From an uncultured Ruminococcus sp. (GTDB lineage Bacteria; Bacillota; Clostridia; Oscillospirales; Acutalibacteraceae), in contig CAMKNF010000108.1 in assembly GCA_946414115.1 (NCBI GenBank), positions 1-6,757 of the forward strand: 6,757 nucleotides of DNA, given 5' to 3'. A program made the translations under genes and the position numbers. Below the pieces are notes generated by a model, which had not been told where the DNA came from, ran no database searches, and saw nothing but the letters and a program-made list of their open reading frames with translations. Of this stretch, positions 5,603 to 6,757 are shown piece by piece; positions within the stretch are counted from its first letter, which is position 1, and every line of letters starts with the position of its first letter.

Positions 5603-6757
5603 TTATTTCTTTTTTCGTCTGTATTTTGCGTACTTGTCCTTGCCGTTTTTCTTTTTGCCGTTATTTTTGATATTGTCTTTTCTGTAGCCGCCTGCGGTTT
5701 GTCCTGCAAGCGGAGTTACAAGGCACTTTTTGTCATTTCCTATTAAATCCCTGCGCCCTGCTTTGATTAAAGCCTTGATTACAAGCGGCTTGTTTTCGGG
5801 AATGAAATACTGCAAAAGCGCCCTCTGCATTGCTTTTTCGCTCTCCGACTTCGGAACATACACCTCTTTAAGCGTGTAAGGGTCAAGCCCTGTGTAGAAC
5901 ATAGCCGTTGAAATTGTGCCGGGTGTGGGGTAAAAATCCTGAACCTGCTTTGGGTGGATTCCCTCACGCTTGCAGAACAGCGCAAGCTCGACTGCGTCCT
6001 TCAGCGTAGAGCCGGGGTGTGAGCTCATTAGATACGGCACAACGTACTGGTCTTTATTCGCCTTGTCTGTGAGCGAATAGAACTTATCGCAGAATTTTTT
6101 GTACGCTTCAATGTGCGGCTTGCCCATTCTGTCGAGCACAGCCGCCGAGCAATGCTCGGGTGCAACCCTGAGCTGACCGCTTATGTGGTACTTCACAAGC
6201 TCTCTGAAAAATTCGTCGCTTTCGTCTTCAATGAGATAGTCAAAGCGGATTCCGCTTCGGATAAACACCTTTTTTATTCCGTCAAGGCTACGGAGCTTTC
6301 GCAGAATGTCAAGATATTCTGTGTGTGACACCTGCATATTCGGGCAGGGCTTCGGTGCAAGGCAACGCCTGTCTTTGCATAGTCCGTACTTTTTCTGCTT
6401 TTCGCAGGACGGAAGTCTGAAATTAGCCGTTGGACCGCCTACGTCGCTTATATATCCCTTGAACCTCGGATTGTCAATAAAGCTTTTCGCTTCGTCAATA
6501 ATGCTCTGCTCGCTCCTTACCGTTACGGCACGTCCCTGATGAAACGCAAGTGAACAGAAATTACACGCACCGAAACAACCACGGTTGTGGGTAATTGAAA
6601 ACTGCACCTCCTCAATTCCCGGAACACCGCCGAGCTTTTCGTAGCACTTTGGATACCAACGCTCATAAGGCAGTGAATAGATATAGTCAAGCTGTTTCGT
6701 GTCAAGCGGCGGCATCGGCGGATCCTGAACAAGAATATAGTCGCCCCGGCGCTGAAC
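5603..6757 (-). CDS. YgiQ-family radical SAM protein, C-terminal part (cut by window edge)
   Basis: YgiQ proteins are [4Fe-4S] radical S-adenosylmethionine enzymes of unsettled function. The open frame runs off the window edge: residues VQRRGDYILVQDPP precede the first internal methionine, so the true start lies outside. The visible 384 residues (family members are usually over 600) contain the cluster motif CFGACNFC (C61, C65, C68 of the visible part) and DVGGPTAN (105-112), which suits the SAM-binding strand. Four further cysteines (C118, C127, C132, C138) may bind a second metal centre. RVAPEH lies at 197-202. The C-terminal region (from about 285) with KALIKAGRRDLIG matches the DUF3362-type end of YgiQ. 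The tail is a lysine/arginine-rich, probably disordered stretch. The missing N-terminal part would hold the cobalamin-binding-like region and UPF0313 start. It lies upstream of tyrS in the same direction, but tyrS has its own promoter, so a functional link is not implied. Family is firm; function is unknown. Confidence 0.93.
   Translation of the reverse strand, partial: VQRRGDYILVQDPPMPPLDTKQLDYIYSLPYERWYPKCYEKLGGVPGIEEVQFSITHNRGCFGACNFCSLAFHQGRAVTVRSEQSIIDEAKSFIDNPRFKGYISDVGGPTANFRLPSCEKQKKYGLCKDRRCLAPKPCPNMQVSHTEYLDILRKLRSLDGIKKVFIRSGIRFDYLIEDESDEFFRELVKYHISGQLRVAPEHCSAAVLDRMGKPHIEAYKKFCDKFYSLTDKANKDQYVVPYLMSSHPGSTLKDAVELALFCKREGIHPKQVQDFYPTPGTISTAMFYTGLDPYTLKEVYVPKSESEKAMQRALLQYFIPENKPLVIKALIKAGRRDLIGNDKKCLVTPLAGQTAGGYRKDNIKNNGKKKNGKDKYAKYRRKKK

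Noticed and set aside
5111..5746. A long open frame of 211 codons on the plus strand
   Set aside because: It runs antisense through tyrS and the end of the radical SAM gene, its product looks like no known family, and it contains low-complexity cysteine/valine-rich sequence typical of a shadow frame.
1..6757. CRISPR array, tRNA, rRNA, insertion sequence or phage attachment site
   Set aside because: I saw no regularly spaced repeats, no tRNA-like cloverleaf, no transposase frame and no terminal inverted repeats with target duplication.

Overview
The window looks like chromosomal DNA from an anaerobic, low-GC Gram-positive gut or rumen bacterium. The best guess is a Ruminococcus-like member of the Oscillospiraceae. 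This rests on a secreted protein ending in a type I dockerin (the plug of cellulosome-type complexes), GBS Bsp-like repeats, a clostridial-type wall amidase, an MscL with an added zinc ribbon, and strong AGGAGG-type ribosome binding sites. Genus is an inference; no rRNA is present.

All intact genes read on the minus strand, so the biological order is right to left. (a) 6757-5603 holds the C-terminal part of a YgiQ-family radical SAM protein, cut by the window edge. (b) 5592-4304 is tyrosyl-tRNA synthetase with its own near-consensus promoter and a leader too short for a T-box. (c) 4221-3155 holds mscL with a C-terminal zinc ribbon. Its stop codon overlaps by one base (TAATG) the start of a membrane-anchored N-acetylmuramoyl-L-alanine amidase. 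A nested direct/inverted repeat fills the gap between tyrS and mscL. (d) 3151-2710 is a gene-poor spacer. It carries a bidirectional terminator, a plus-strand Cro/CI-type HTH regulator gene broken by one nonsense codon, and a near-perfect sigma-A promoter with an inverted repeat inside its spacer. (e) 2709-637 encodes a 690-residue secreted modular protein: CHAP peptidase/amidase, a GWAFDRDD-type domain, two GBS Bsp-like repeats, a C-type lectin domain and a dockerin. It is followed by a clear intrinsic terminator. (f) 465-1 is the start of proB (glutamate 5-kinase) with its own promoter.

Most of the window is ordinary housekeeping. The region from about 637 to 3116 differs: it is visibly AT-richer, and it pairs a secreted wall-hydrolase/lectin/dockerin protein with a divergent, dead regulator gene. 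It reads as an accessory insert between proB and the tyrS-mscL-amidase block. The strongest lead is the modular protein itself, which appears built to place a peptidoglycan hydrolase and a galactose-type lectin on a cohesin scaffold.
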